DNA of 64,000 nucleotides from an uncultured Oscillospiraceae bacterium (GTDB lineage: Bacteria > Bacillota > Clostridia > Oscillospirales > Ruminococcaceae), in contig CAKSPH010000007.1 in the NCBI GenBank assembly GCA_934481355.1, forward strand, positions 1 through 64,000, given 5' to 3'. The notes beneath the pieces were generated by a model. The model made no database searches. It was not told the DNA's origin and saw only the letters and a program-made list of their open reading frames with translations. Of the stretch, positions 1 through 8,592 are shown in pieces (position 1 is the first letter of the stretch; each line of letters starts with the position of its first letter). A program made the translations under genes and the position numbers.

Positions 1-1
1 A

Positions 2-118
2 CTCAAGGACATGAAGCCCGGCGACACAGTTACAGCTACCGTTATAAGAACTGATTCCCGCGGCAGGGAGAAATCCGTGGATATCACCATCGAGCTTTCC
101 GAATACAGCGGAAACTGA
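2..118 (+). CDS. C-terminal end of a PDZ-domain (HtrA/DegP-like) protease, 5' truncated by window edge
   Basis: Only the last 38 residues are present, read from position 2 to the TGA at 116-118. The fragment runs LKDMKPGDTVTATVIR and ends TIELSEYSGN. A KPGDTV turn followed by a beta strand and a short charged tail is the usual end of the PDZ domain of membrane-anchored trypsin-like HtrA proteases in Firmicutes. PDZ domains also end other proteins (site-2 proteases, C-terminal processing proteases), so the protease assignment is inference. A rho-independent terminator follows directly, so this is the end of its transcript. Confidence 0.55.
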   Translation, partial: LKDMKPGDTVTATVIRTDSRGREKSVDITIELSEYSGN

Positions 119-142
119 TATCGGCAATTGAATACTCGACAA

Positions 143-171
143 GGCAGGCGATGAACCTGCCCTGTTTTTTT
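143..171 (+). terminator. Rho-independent terminator after the PDZ protein
   Basis: GGCAGG (143-148) pairs with CCTGCC (156-161) around a 7-nt loop and is followed by a run of seven T. It sits 25 bases after the stop codon at 118. Confidence 0.8.
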
Positions 172-188
172 GCGGTAAAAAAAGCAAA

Positions 189-256
189 TAGACAAATTAT
201 CATAATAGTCTATTAAGTTCCGCCCTGCCACCATTATTTGCTAGAAAATTTGTCTA
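189..256. repeat. Inverted repeat upstream of the glgP promoter, possible operator
   Basis: TAGACAAATT (189-198) is matched in inverse by AATTTGTCTA (247-256). The arms lie 59 bp or more upstream of the -35 box at 315 in an A+T-rich spacer. An operator or looping site is possible, but no regulator can be named. Confidence 0.3.
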
Positions 257-314
257 AATTACTCAAACAATAAAAAGGAATATTGTTTTATTTCACAGTA
301 ATGATGTTTAAATC

Positions 315-343
315 TTGAAATTCCGGTGAAATAATAGTATAAT
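315..343 (+). promoter_or_regulatory. SigA-type promoter of glgP-GH13
   Basis: TTGAAA (315-320), 17-bp spacer, TATAAT (338-343). It lies 66 bp before the chosen glgP start. Confidence 0.75.
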
Positions 344-409
344 GATATTTGGTGAAAAATTATATGCTAACTGGCGTAAGCCGCACAGATGAAAGGGGTC
401 ATTAACAGA

Positions 410-2806
410 ATGAAATCTCCGTTTACTAAGGAGGAGCTGAGAAGACAGCTCGACGGCATACTCGAATTCGACTTCAGGACAGACGCGCAGAACGCGACCA
501 TCACACAGGTCTACCGCGCACTTTCTTCGATCGTGGTAAACTACCTGAAGGAGAAGCGTCACGACTTTATGCACGACTGCAACTCCAAGGGCAGAAAGCA
601 GGTTTATTACCTCTCCATGGAGTTCCTTATGGGACGCTCACTCAAGACGAGCCTTTACAACCTCGGTATGCAGGACGCTGCTGCTGAGTGCCTCAAGGAC
701 ATGGGCATCAAGATAGACAGCGTATACGACGAGGAGCCGGACGCAGGTCTCGGAAACGGCGGTCTGGGCAGACTTGCAGCCTGCTACATGGACGGACTGG
801 CTACCTGCGACTATCCCGCAACAGGCTATTCTATCCGCTACGAGTATGGTATCTTCAAGCAGAAGATCGTTGACGGCTGGCAGACTGAGCTTCCTGATAA
901 CTGGCTCCCCGGCGGCGGCGCGTGGCTTGTTCCCGTTCCCGACCAGGCTATCGAGGTACACTTCGACGGCCAGATAAACGAGTACTGGGAGAACGACTAC
1001 CACCACCTGGAGCACGTTAACTACACCACAGTAAACGCTGTTCCTTATGATATGTATGTTTCCGGCTACGACAGCAAGGGTGTTTCCAAGCTGCGTCTGT
1101 GGAGCGCAGAGTCCATGTCCTTCGATATGAACAGCTTCAACACCGGCGACTATGCAAAGGCTATGGGTGCAAACAACATCGCCCACGCTATTTCCAAGGT
1201 ACTTTATCCTAACGATAACCATCTCGAGGGCAAGGCTCTCCGTCTGCGCCAGCAGTACTTCATGTGCGCCGCTTCCGTTGGCGACATCGTAATGCGCCAC
1301 ATGAACGTATACGGCACACTGGAGAACTTCCACGAGAAGGTGGCTATCCACATCAACGATACCCACCCCACCCTCGCTATCCCCGAGCTGATGAGAATCC
1401 TGCTCGACGACTGCGGCTACGGCTGGGAGCAGGCATGGCACATCGTTACCAACACCTTCGCTTACACCAACCACACCGTTATGGCTGAGGCGCTCGAGAA
1501 GTGGGATCAGAGCCTTGTTGAGAAGATCCTCCCGAGAATCTACTCCATCATCTGCGAGATCAACCGCCGCTACTGCGAGGAGCTGTTCAACAGGACCCAG
1601 GACAGTGACAGAGTTTCCAAGATGTCCATTATCCAGGGCGGAAAGATACACATGGCATACCTCTGCTGCGCTGCTTCCCACAGCGTAAACGGCGTTTCCA
1701 AGCTGCACAGCCAGATCATCAAGGACGACGTATTCAGGCTTCAGTACCTTGACAGACCTTCCCAGTTCAAGAACGTTACCAACGGTATCGCTTACAGAAG
1801 ATGGCTGCTCCAGAGCAACAAGGGTCTTACAGACCTGCTGTCCCAGTGCATAGGCGAGGGCTTCAAGAAGGACGCTGCCGAGCTCATCAAGTTCCAGGTA
1901 TTCGCAAACGACAAGAACGTCCTCGAGCAGCTCGGCAAGATCAAGAAGCAGAACAAGCAGGCTTTCGCTGAGTACGTTGAAAAGACCACCGGCACAAAGC
2001 TGAACCTTGACTCCATCTTTGACGTACAGGTAAAGCGCCTGCACGAATACAAGCGCCAGCAGCTCAATGCAATGAACATCATTGCCGACTATAACTACCT
2101 GCTCCAGAATCCGGACGCGGACTTCGTTCCCAAGACCTATATCTTCGCTTCCAAGGCGGCTCCGGGCTACTATATCGCAAAGCAGATAATCAAGATGATC
2201 TGGTGCATCGGCGAGGAGATCAAGCACAACCCGAAGATCAGGGAGAAGCTCAGCGTTGTATTCCTTGAGGACTACCGCGTGACCCTGTCCGAGATACTCA
2301 TGCCGGCTGCCGAGATCTCCGAGCAGATCTCCCTTGCAGGCACGGAGGCTTCCGGTACCGGCAACATGAAGCTCATGCTCAACGGTGCGCTGACCCTCGG
2401 CACCTACGACGGCGCCAACGTTGAGATTCACGAGGCTGTCGGCACCGACAACATCTTCATCTTCGGCATGAGAACTCCCGAGGTAAACGAGCTCCGCATG
2501 AAGGGCTACCACCCCGAGGATTACATCAACAACAGCCAGGTTATCCGCGACGTTATGCAGCGTATGTACAACGGCATAAACGGCGCAACCTTCGAGGAAG
2601 TTGCAAATTCCATCAGGAACAAGGACTTCTACATGGCTCTCGCGGACTTCGACAGCTACCGCGGAACACAGCACTACATCAGCGAAGTTTACAGAAACCA
2701 GCTCGACTGGAACAAGAAGTCGCTGTACAACATTGCCGGCGCTGGCAGATTCTCTGCCGACCGTGCAGTTACGGACTACGCAAGAGATATCTGGAACCTC
2801 AAGTGA
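410..2806 (+). CDS. glgP: Glycogen/starch/maltodextrin phosphorylase (copy 1)
   Basis: Glycosyltransferase family 35 enzyme, cytoplasmic and PLP-dependent, releasing glucose-1-phosphate from alpha-1,4-glucans. At 798 residues it has full family length. Seen: NGGLGRLAACYMDGLA near the N-terminus, the HINDTHP motif, KRLHEYKRQQLN, and the PLP-site stretch EASGTGNMKLMLNGA with the Schiff-base lysine at about residue 654. ATG 410 is chosen because AAAGGGGTC lies 10 bases upstream; an in-frame ATG at 389 has no ribosome site. The GH13 gene begins 93 bp downstream. A second, clearly diverged paralogue lies at 46912, so the two copies may serve different polymers (storage glycogen versus imported dextrin). 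Confidence 0.96.
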   Translation: MKSPFTKEELRRQLDGILEFDFRTDAQNATITQVYRALSSIVVNYLKEKRHDFMHDCNSKGRKQVYYLSMEFLMGRSLKTSLYNLGMQDAAAECLKDMGIKIDSVYDEEPDAGLGNGGLGRLAACYMDGLATCDYPATGYSIRYEYGIFKQKIVDGWQTELPDNWLPGGGAWLVPVPDQAIEVHFDGQINEYWENDYHHLEHVNYTTVNAVPYDMYVSGYDSKGVSKLRLWSAESMSFDMNSFNTGDYAKAMGANNIAHAISKVLYPNDNHLEGKALRLRQQYFMCAASVGDIVMRHMNVYGTLENFHEKVAIHINDTHPTLAIPELMRILLDDCGYGWEQAWHIVTNTFAYTNHTVMAEALEKWDQSLVEKILPRIYSIICEINRRYCEELFNRTQDSDRVSKMSIIQGGKIHMAYLCCAASHSVNGVSKLHSQIIKDDVFRLQYLDRPSQFKNVTNGIAYRRWLLQSNKGLTDLLSQCIGEGFKKDAAELIKFQVFANDKNVLEQLGKIKKQNKQAFAEYVEKTTGTKLNLDSIFDVQVKRLHEYKRQQLNAMNIIADYNYLLQNPDADFVPKTYIFASKAAPGYYIAKQIIKMIWCIGEEIKHNPKIREKLSVVFLEDYRVTLSEILMPAAEISEQISLAGTEASGTGNMKLMLNGALTLGTYDGANVEIHEAVGTDNIFIFGMRTPEVNELRMKGYHPEDYINNSQVIRDVMQRMYNGINGATFEEVANSIRNKDFYMALADFDSYRGTQHYISEVYRNQLDWNKKSLYNIAGAGRFSADRAVTDYARDIWNLK

Positions 2807-2826
2807 TATCCGCATAGAATTTATCC

Positions 2827-2870
2827 GGGCGGCGCGCCGCGGCTTCTTGCCGCGGTTCAACCGCCTTTTT
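2827..2870 (+). terminator. GC-rich hairpin with T-run between glgP and GH13, partial terminator
   Basis: GGCGG near 2828-2832 can pair with CCGCC at 2861-2865, enclosing CCGCGG repeats, then TTTTT. It precedes the next gene by 30 bp, so it probably only attenuates readthrough. Confidence 0.4.
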
Positions 2871-2899
2871 CCGTATATTCTTTACCGAAGGAGAATCCC

Positions 2900-4786
2900 A
2901 TGAGCTTACCCATTTTTGACTGCTTCGACCACAACTATAAGCACCCGTTCGGCGCGCTGCGCAAAGGTCAGCCGAGTATCTTCAACGTGCGCTTCCCGAA
3001 AACCATGGCAATAAAGGATCTTACGCTGGTAATGTTCCGCCCGGGCTACAAGGAGCGCTTCATCGGGCTGGACTTACAGGACGAGAGCGGCAGCGACAAC
3101 ATCTATTCCTGCTGCTTTACGCCGAACAACACCGGACTTCATCACTATTACTTCACCTGCGTGCTGGATGGCAGACGCCGCTACATCAAGCGCCGCGGCG
3201 CTTCCGAGGGCGTGTTCGAGGGCGAGGAGCTCTTCCAGCTCACAGTTTTTGACGAGAACCTCTACACTCCGCTGTTCATACGCGGCGGTATCATGTATCA
3301 GATATTCCCCGACCGTTTCTGCAGGAGCGGCAAGCCGCACGAGGGAGTTCCGCAGGACAGGATAATCCACGACGACTGGTATGCTACGCCTTACTACAAG
3401 CCGGACGAAAAGGGAATTGTGCGCAACAACGACTATTTTGGCGGAGACCTCCAGGGCATAATCGAGAAGCTCCCCTATATCAGGAGCCTCGGCGCCACCG
3501 TTATCTATCTGAACCCTATCTTTGAGGCTCACGAGAACCACCGCTACAACACCGCGAATTACGAGAAGATAGACCCCATGCTCGGCACGGAGGAGGACTT
3601 CAGGGAGCTCTGCGAAAAGGCGAAGGAGATGGGCATAAGCATCATACTGGACGGCGTGTTCTCGCACACCGGCGCGGATTCCGTCTACTTCAACAAGTTC
3701 GGCAGATACGGCGACCACACGGGAGCCTACCGCGACAGGAACAGCCCCTATTATCCGTGGTACAGCTTCACGGGATACCCGGACAGATACGAGAGCTGGT
3801 GGGGTATAACCACCCTCCCGAACGTAAACGAGAACAACCCTGACTACACGAACTACATCTGCGGCAAGGACGGAATCCTCCAGAAGTGGATAAAGCTCGG
3901 TGCGCAGGGCTGGCGTCTTGACGTTGCAGACGAGCTCCCGGACGAATTCCTGGACAACATCAACAAGGCTGTCAAGGAAATGGGCGGCGACAAGATAGTT
4001 TACGGCGAGGTCTGGGAGGACGCATCAAACAAGGAGAGCTACGGCGTGCGCCGCCGCTATCTTAACGGAGGTCAGCTCGACAGCGTTATGAACTACCCGT
4101 TCAAGGAGGCTATCCTGAACTACATCAAGTTCGCTGACGCAAAGGTATTCGTGGACAGCATAATGACGATACTCGACCACTACCCGAAGCCCGCGATAGA
4201 TATGCTGATGAACTTCCTTTCCACCCATGACACGGAGCGTGCGCTGACAAGGCTCGCAGGCGACGAGATAGGCTGGAACGGCAAGGACTGGCAGGCTGAG
4301 CGCAGCCTTTCCGGTCAGCAGTATATGTACGGCATTTCGCTTATGAAGTGCGCGATGGTGCTCCAGTTCTTCCTGCCGGGAATACCGTCCGTGTACTACG
4401 GCGACGAGGCAGGCATGGAGGGCTACCGCGACCCGTTCAACCGCCGCTGCTATCCCTGGGGCAGGGAAAACCTCGACCTCATCGAGTTCACAAAGCAGCT
4501 TTCGGTTATCCGCAGGGGGACTCACGCATTCGAGCAGGGAAGCATGATGTTCATTGAGTGCGACGATAATGTGTGCGTATTCGCGCGTTACGACAAGATA
4601 ACCCGCGAGGCGGCGATAATCTATCTCAACAAGAGCACAAAGGGTCACACGTTTGAGATAGTCAACGACAAGACGGATATGTTCTATGATTTCGTTCCGG
4701 CGTTCGACCGCTACGGTCAGGGCATAAAGGACGGAAAGGTTCACGTTTCGCCGTTTGATTACGCCGTTGTTTACTGCAAGGTATAA
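2900..4786 (+). CDS. GH13 alpha-glucanase, neopullulanase/cyclomaltodextrinase-like
   Basis: Cytoplasmic alpha-amylase-superfamily enzyme (628 residues, no signal peptide) expected to cleave alpha-1,4 (and perhaps alpha-1,6) bonds in maltodextrins. An N-terminal beta domain of about 130 residues precedes the barrel, which starts at GGIMYQIFPDRF. NNDYFGGDLQGI is typical of the neopullulanase group. The catalytic triad is visible: D341 in GWRLDVADE, E370 in GEVWED and D444 in STHDTER. Ribosome site GGAGAA lies seven bases before ATG 2900. It lies just behind glgP and is probably co-transcribed, which suggests that debranching or trimming feeds the phosphorylase. Exact specificity cannot be read from sequence. 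Confidence 0.9.
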   Translation: MSLPIFDCFDHNYKHPFGALRKGQPSIFNVRFPKTMAIKDLTLVMFRPGYKERFIGLDLQDESGSDNIYSCCFTPNNTGLHHYYFTCVLDGRRRYIKRRGASEGVFEGEELFQLTVFDENLYTPLFIRGGIMYQIFPDRFCRSGKPHEGVPQDRIIHDDWYATPYYKPDEKGIVRNNDYFGGDLQGIIEKLPYIRSLGATVIYLNPIFEAHENHRYNTANYEKIDPMLGTEEDFRELCEKAKEMGISIILDGVFSHTGADSVYFNKFGRYGDHTGAYRDRNSPYYPWYSFTGYPDRYESWWGITTLPNVNENNPDYTNYICGKDGILQKWIKLGAQGWRLDVADELPDEFLDNINKAVKEMGGDKIVYGEVWEDASNKESYGVRRRYLNGGQLDSVMNYPFKEAILNYIKFADAKVFVDSIMTILDHYPKPAIDMLMNFLSTHDTERALTRLAGDEIGWNGKDWQAERSLSGQQYMYGISLMKCAMVLQFFLPGIPSVYYGDEAGMEGYRDPFNRRCYPWGRENLDLIEFTKQLSVIRRGTHAFEQGSMMFIECDDNVCVFARYDKITREAAIIYLNKSTKGHTFEIVNDKTDMFYDFVPAFDRYGQGIKDGKVHVSPFDYAVVYCKV

Positions 4787-4817
4787 TTTACTGTGGAGAA
4801 ACCTATAAAATTTGCGC

Positions 4818-4965
4818 GTAGCGCTATCGCTTTTCGCTACCTTTTGCCGTGCAAAAGGTAGTAGGGGTGTGGGGGAAAAACAAGAGTTTTCCCCCACAGT
4901 TTCTATAAAATTTATTGTCATTGGGACTTTTCGACAGACTGAATGGAGGGGCTGCGCGCCCCTCC
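4818..4965. repeat. Cluster of hairpins in the GH13-ychF spacer
   Basis: The 301-bp spacer holds no gene. It carries CTACCTTTTGC/GCAAAAGGTAG (4837-4861), TGTGGGGGAAAA/TTTTCCCCCACA (4868-4898) and GGAGGGGC/GCCCCTCC (4945-4965). GTAGCG/CGCTAC overlaps the first. CTATAAAATTT occurs on both sides as a direct repeat (4803 and 4913). At least one is likely to end GH13 transcription, although long T-runs are lacking. Confidence 0.5.
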
Positions 4966-4998
4966 GTTTACATATTAGGAAGCCGCACAAATTATTAC

Positions 4999-5027
4999 TT
5001 GCAAAATTAATAGAAAAGTGGTACAAT
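4999..5027 (+). promoter_or_regulatory. Promoter of ychF
   Basis: TTGCAA (4999-5004), 17-bp spacer, TACAAT (5022-5027), about 60 bp before ATG 5088. Confidence 0.6.
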
Positions 5028-5087
5028 ATAAAGGAGCATATTTCTCCGCAAATGCGGAATATCAATAATACGAGGAGCAATTCTGAA

Positions 5088-6182
5088 ATGAAACTTGGCA
5101 TGGTAGGTCTGCCGAATGTCGGCAAGAGCACCCTTTTTAACGCACTCACGAACGCGGGCGCAGAATCCGCGAATTACCCGTTCTGCACCATTGAGCCGAA
5201 TGTCGGCATAGTTTCCGTACCGGACGAGCGTCTTGACAAGCTCGCTGAGATGTACAACCCCGAGAAGTTCACCCCCGCAACGCTGGAATTCGTTGATATC
5301 GCAGGTCTTGTAAAGGGAGCCTCCAAGGGCGAGGGTCTCGGAAACAAGTTCCTGTCGAATATCCGCGAGGTGGACGCTATCGTTCACGTTGTACGCTGCT
5401 TCCAGGACGACAACATCATTCACGTTGACGGAAGCATCGGCGCCGCAAGGGATATCGAAACCATCAATCTGGAGCTCATCTTCTCCGACCTTGAAATACT
5501 CGACCGCCGTATCGACCGCGCAAAGAAAGCCATGAAGGGCGACAAGTCGCTCCAGAAGGAAGTCGATTTCTTCGAGGCGCTGAAGGCTCACCTTGAAAAC
5601 GGCAAGTCCGCGCGCAGCTTTGATTATACAGAGGACGAGCGCGCAATGCTGAAGGATACGCCGCTGCTTTCCAACAAGCCTGTAATTTACGCGGCTAACC
5701 TTTCCGAGGCGGACTTCACCGGCGACATCAACAGCAACCCCGAGTATCAGGCGGTATGCGCCATCGCCAGGGAAGAAAACGCCGAGGTGCTGCCCATCTG
5801 CGCCCAGATAGAGGCGGAGATATCCGGCATGAGCGACGAGGACAAGGAGCTGTTCCTTGCGGATATGCACCTTGAAAGCTCCGGTCTGGCGAGGATCATC
5901 AGGACAGGCTACCATCTGCTTGGCCTCATATCCTACCTGACAGCGGGCCCGCAGGAGGTTCGCGCGTGGACGATAACGAGGGGCACCAAGGCTCCGCAGG
6001 CGGCTGGAAAGATACACACCGACTTTGAGAAGGGCTTTATCCGCGCCGAGATAGTCGCATTCGATGACCTGATGAAGTGCGGGAGCATGGCGGCCGCAAA
6101 GGAAAAGGGTCTTGTCCGCCTTGAGGGCAAGGACTATGTAATGCAGGACGGCGACGTTACGCTGTTCCGTTTCAACGTCTGA
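5088..6182 (+). CDS. ychF: Redox/ribosome-associated P-loop ATPase YchF (Obg-like family)
   Basis: Universally conserved Obg-family NTPase that prefers ATP and binds ribosomes. The 364-residue length is exactly usual. Seen: P-loop GLPNVGKST at the very N-terminus, the G3 motif [16 protein letters not shown], the coiled-coil middle segment and a C-terminal TGS domain ([24 protein letters not shown] is its start) ending FRFNV. The frame stays open upstream to 4812, but family proteins start at [10 protein letters not shown] and GAGGAG precedes ATG 5088. It has its own promoter and is not functionally tied to its neighbours. Confidence 0.97.
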   Translation: MKLGMVGLPNVGKSTLFNALTNAGAESANYPFCTIEPNVGIVSVPDERLDKLAEMYNPEKFTPATLEFVDIAGLVKGASKGEGLGNKFLSNIREVDAIVHVVRCFQDDNIIHVDGSIGAARDIETINLELIFSDLEILDRRIDRAKKAMKGDKSLQKEVDFFEALKAHLENGKSARSFDYTEDERAMLKDTPLLSNKPVIYAANLSEADFTGDINSNPEYQAVCAIAREENAEVLPICAQIEAEISGMSDEDKELFLADMHLESSGLARIIRTGYHLLGLISYLTAGPQEVRAWTITRGTKAPQAAGKIHTDFEKGFIRAEIVAFDDLMKCGSMAAAKEKGLVRLEGKDYVMQDGDVTLFRFNV

Positions 6183-6209
6183 GTTCACCGAAGATGAAGT
6201 GAGGCGCCG

Positions 6210-6968
6210 ATGAACAAGGTAATCCGAGGAAGAAACGCCAACTCCGGAAAGGTGAAGGCACTATTCGCTGCACAGGTCATAATGGGAGTTATGCCCGTGC
6301 TCCTGCTTGTTCTGTTTGTCTGGAAGAAGCTCTATCAGACGCCTATCGTGGGTACTGTCTTTATCGTGCTGATATTCCTGTGCAACACGGTGTACATCGT
6401 CCTTGCGAGGAATTACGCGGTGCTGAGCTCCGGCGTAAAGGGCGAAAAGCGGCTTTTCAGGACGGTGAAGAAGCTCCACGGCACGAACATCGTGTTCCAC
6501 AACCTCCCGGTGCGCTACAAGCGCGGGCGCTCGGAGCTGGATATGCTGATAGTGAATCACTCCGGCGTGATAATCGTCGAGGTGAAGAACCACTCCGGCA
6601 CCATATCCGGAAGCTGGGGCGACGACAAATGGACCCAGCGCAAGCACTACCGCGACGGCAAGGTAACGGAGACGTTCATGGACAATCCGATAAGGCAGAT
6701 GCGCCGCCAGCGCGACATCGTGAAGAGTATCCTCGGAGCGGCGGGAGAGAATGTGTGGATAGATTCCGTGCTGTATTTCTCATCGCCGAACGCCCGGCTG
6801 AAGCTTTCCCTGCGCGAGAACGACTATGTATGCAGCGACAGCGCGGAGCTCCTGGCGTTCCTGCGCTCCTACGACAGCGGGGAAACGCTGTCCAAGTCCC
6901 GCATGGAGCACATCGAGCAGATACTGCGCGAAGCCGCAGGTCTGGATCACACTATCCTGAAAAAATAA
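6210..6968 (+). CDS. NERD-domain membrane protein
   Basis: A 252-residue protein with two N-terminal membrane segments (about residues 17-35 and 45-65) followed by a cytoplasmic nuclease-related domain (NERD). Seen: GVKGEKRLFR, then SELDMLIVNHSGVIIVEVKN. The acidic residue and the E-x-K of VEVKN correspond to the restriction-endonuclease-fold active site of NERD proteins. Cellular role is unknown; in the family it is often inferred to be DNA processing. It starts 28 bp after ychF with a GTGAGG ribosome site, so it could be in the same transcript. Confidence 0.8.
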   Translation: MNKVIRGRNANSGKVKALFAAQVIMGVMPVLLLVLFVWKKLYQTPIVGTVFIVLIFLCNTVYIVLARNYAVLSSGVKGEKRLFRTVKKLHGTNIVFHNLPVRYKRGRSELDMLIVNHSGVIIVEVKNHSGTISGSWGDDKWTQRKHYRDGKVTETFMDNPIRQMRRQRDIVKSILGAAGENVWIDSVLYFSSPNARLKLSLRENDYVCSDSAELLAFLRSYDSGETLSKSRMEHIEQILREAAGLDHTILKK

Positions 6969-7201
6969 GGGGCGTATTTCAGCCCCTTTCAGTTTGTTGA
7001 AAAAGTACATTTTGCCCGCGAAGCGGGCTTTTAAAATCCATTTTTTGACCCAGCTCTGCCGGGTCAAAAAATACTTTTATCCCAGCAAGTGTGCGAATTA
7101 TCGGCAAAGCCGATAATGAGTGCGCGCGGCTGGGATGTTCGGCGGAAAAACCCCTTTAGGGGATTTTTCGACGGTCTCTACGGGGCGTATTTCAGCCCCT
7201 T
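6969..7201. repeat. Hairpin-dense spacer bounded by a 20-bp perfect direct repeat
   Basis: The 20-mer that starts GGGGCGTATTTC occurs at 6969-6988 and again at 7182-7201; each copy is itself a hairpin (GGGGC/GCCCC). Between them are GCCCGC/GCGGGC near 7015, TTTTTTGACCC/GGGTCAAAAAA near 7040-7070, ATTATCGGC/GCCGATAAT near 7097-7117 inside TCCCAGC/GCTGGGA, and CCCCT/AGGGG with T-runs on both strands near 7150-7178. The last can terminate both the plus gene and the convergent minus gene. Confidence 0.6.
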
Positions 7202-7204
7202 GTT

Positions 7205-7396
7205 TTATCGCTCCGGACGTTCGGGCTCCGGCGGAAGAAAGCCGTAGAGCTCCGCGTAGCTGTCGTATTCCTCGTTGCCGGATATGGCGGGGATAAGCCC
7301 GGTGCAGTCTCCGGCGCAGCCGGAGTTCATCGCCATATCCTGAAGCCGCTGGGCTTCCTCCGGGTCCTCCTCGGGAGGGTAGGGAAATTTTATCAT
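7205..7396 (-). CDS. Small uncharacterised acidic protein with a CAGDC motif
   Basis: A 63-residue soluble protein starting MIKFPYPPEEDPEEAQR, with SGCAGDCTGLIPAISGN in the middle and a proline/glutamate tail. I do not recognise the family. The two cysteines three residues apart could bind metal or form a disulfide. ATG 7396 is preferred over the longer start at 7462 because AAAGGAAG lies about 10 bases upstream. The stop is next to a bidirectional terminator. It is convergent with the NERD gene and divergent from the tRNA. Confidence 0.6.
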   Translation of the reverse strand: MIKFPYPPEEDPEEAQRLQDMAMNSGCAGDCTGLIPAISGNEEYDSYAELYGFLPPEPERPER

Positions 7397-7480
7397 GAAA
7401 ATGCACTTCCTTTCGGGAATATTATCTGTTTTCCGGCAAGGAATATTTGCGGAAAATTTCACCGGAAAGGCTTTCAGCGC

Positions 7481-7509
7481 TTGACATTGCGGCGGGATTC
7501 TGGTATAAT
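7481..7509 (+). promoter_or_regulatory. Consensus promoter of tRNA-Leu
   Basis: TTGACA (7481-7486), 17-bp spacer, TATAAT (7504-7509), 13 bp before the tRNA 5' end. Confidence 0.9.
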
Positions 7510-7522
7510 TATAATATTATAT

Positions 7523-7606
7523 GCGCCTGTGGTGGAACTGGCAGACACGATAGATTTAGGTTCTATTGCCTCCGGCGTGCAGGTTCAAGTCCTGTCAGGC
7601 GCACCA
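7523..7606 (+). tRNA. tRNA-Leu (anticodon TAG)
   Basis: The acceptor stem GCGCCTG (7523-7529) pairs with CAGGCGC (7596-7602), then ACCA, so CCA is encoded. The D-arm, a 7-nt anticodon loop TTTAGGT (anticodon TAG, reads CUA), a long type-II variable arm (GCCTCCGGC) and a T-arm with GGTTCAAGTCC are all present. The long variable arm is diagnostic of Leu/Ser/Tyr tRNAs. No integrase or attachment-site duplication is seen at its 3' end. Confidence 0.97.
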
Positions 7607-7609
7607 TAG

Positions 7610-7680
7610 TTTTGCCGCGCGCACCAGCGCGGCAAAATATCAGATTTTTCTCAGCCGTCCCGGAGTGGGACGGCTGTTTT
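7610..7680 (+). terminator. Tandem terminators after tRNA-Leu
   Basis: TTTTGCCGCGC (7610-7620) pairs with GCGCGGCAAAA (7627-7637) and is followed by ATTTTT. A second hairpin, CAGCCGTCCC/GGGACGGCTG (7652-7676), is followed by TTTT. The next 170 bp (7681-7852) show no gene or clear signal. Confidence 0.8.
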
Positions 7681-7854
7681 GCTTCGCAAAACCGAAAAAT
7701 CTCGGGTTGACGCTTCGCCGATGGGTGGACTTTTCACAAGGCGCTTAATTTACTCGCGCTCGAATTGAGTCGATTCTGTGTTGTGAATAATTGATTTATT
7801 GATTTAGGCTTTTTCAGTTTTCCCATTCCGGGGCGGCTGATTATCGCCAGCCCG

Positions 7855-7884
7855 AGAGCCGCGCATTACAACGCGGCTCTTTCT
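7855..7884 (+). terminator. Hairpin immediately upstream of the lipoprotein promoter
   Basis: AGAGCCGCG (7855-7863) pairs with CGCGGCTCT (7872-7880) and is followed by TTCT. It may end an unseen short transcript or insulate the next promoter, whose -35 starts at 7886. Confidence 0.5.
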
Positions 7885-7885
7885 A

Positions 7886-7914
7886 TTGCAATTCTGATGA
7901 AAAAGGTGTATAAT
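7886..7914 (+). promoter_or_regulatory. Promoter of the lipoprotein-HAD pair
   Basis: TTGCAA (7886-7891), 17-bp spacer, TATAAT (7909-7914), 34 bp before ATG 7948. Confidence 0.75.
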
Positions 7915-7947
7915 GTACCTGTTGACCAAATACCACAGGAGAACACT

Positions 7948-8592
7948 ATGAAGAAGTTTTTAGCCGCAGCAGCGGCAGTCGTAATAACCCTCGGAGCCAC
8001 GGCGTGCTCCGGGAATTCCACGCAGAGCGCCGCAGAATCCCGCACTGAAAGCGGCAGCGATGTTTCGTCCTGCGGGATATCCGTGCCATTCGGCGAGGAC
8101 TGGACGGTGTACACGGGGGATTCAGTGTATGAGCAGCTTCTCGGGGAGGACGATGGATCCGGCAGCGCGGACGACCTGCGCAAAAGCTACGAGGACAACG
8201 GCACCGCCTGCCTGCTTTACGCGGTTAATTCCGATAAATCCGCAGTGATGTCCCTCACCACCGTGACAATAACCACGGACGAGACCACCGGCGAGCGGCT
8301 CACCGCTGAGGATTACGCGCGCAGCAACCACGATACCGCCATCTTCACCTATCAGGCGAGCGGATTCACCACGCGCAACAGCAGTTTCGGCGAGGAAACT
8401 ATCGGCGGGAAGTCCGGCTATCTGTCGCACTATGAGCTGTGCACCGATGAGGAGGCGTCCGAGCTGCTGATGGGTCAGTCGGAATTCATTTACGAAATGG
8501 ACGGAAAGTTCTGCTCCCTGCAAGCGTACTACCACACCGGGGAAGCTGCGCAGCAGACCGGGGATATCCTCGCCGCCGTCACAGCAAAGTGA
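7948..8592 (+). CDS. Secreted lipoprotein of unknown function
   Basis: A 214-residue protein with a lipoprotein signal peptide (MKKFLAAAAAVVITLGATAC; lipobox ATAC with the lipidated cysteine at residue 20) followed by a Ser-rich linker and a soluble domain of about 170 residues. I do not recognise a named family. ATG 7948 is chosen because CAGGAGAAC precedes it; the 17-residue upstream extension would bury the signal peptide. Its stop overlaps the next start (TGATG), so it is translationally coupled to the HAD gene. Confidence 0.75.
   Translation: MKKFLAAAAAVVITLGATACSGNSTQSAAESRTESGSDVSSCGISVPFGEDWTVYTGDSVYEQLLGEDDGSGSADDLRKSYEDNGTACLLYAVNSDKSAVMSLTTVTITTDETTGERLTAEDYARSNHDTAIFTYQASGFTTRNSSFGEETIGGKSGYLSHYELCTDEEASELLMGQSEFIYEMDGKFCSLQAYYHTGEAAQQTGDILAAVTAK

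Noticed and set aside
638..2860. 740-codon open frame on the minus strand opposite glgP
   Set aside because: It mirrors the codon pattern of a clear phosphorylase gene, has no ribosome site and a low-complexity Val/Leu/Ala composition typical of antisense shadows.
4812..5087. 92-residue N-terminal extension of YchF
   Set aside because: It runs through hairpins and the promoter; family proteins start at MKLGMVG and the ribosome site is before 5088.
7447..7710. Open frame across tRNA-Leu
   Set aside because: It covers the tRNA, its promoter and terminators; no coding signal.
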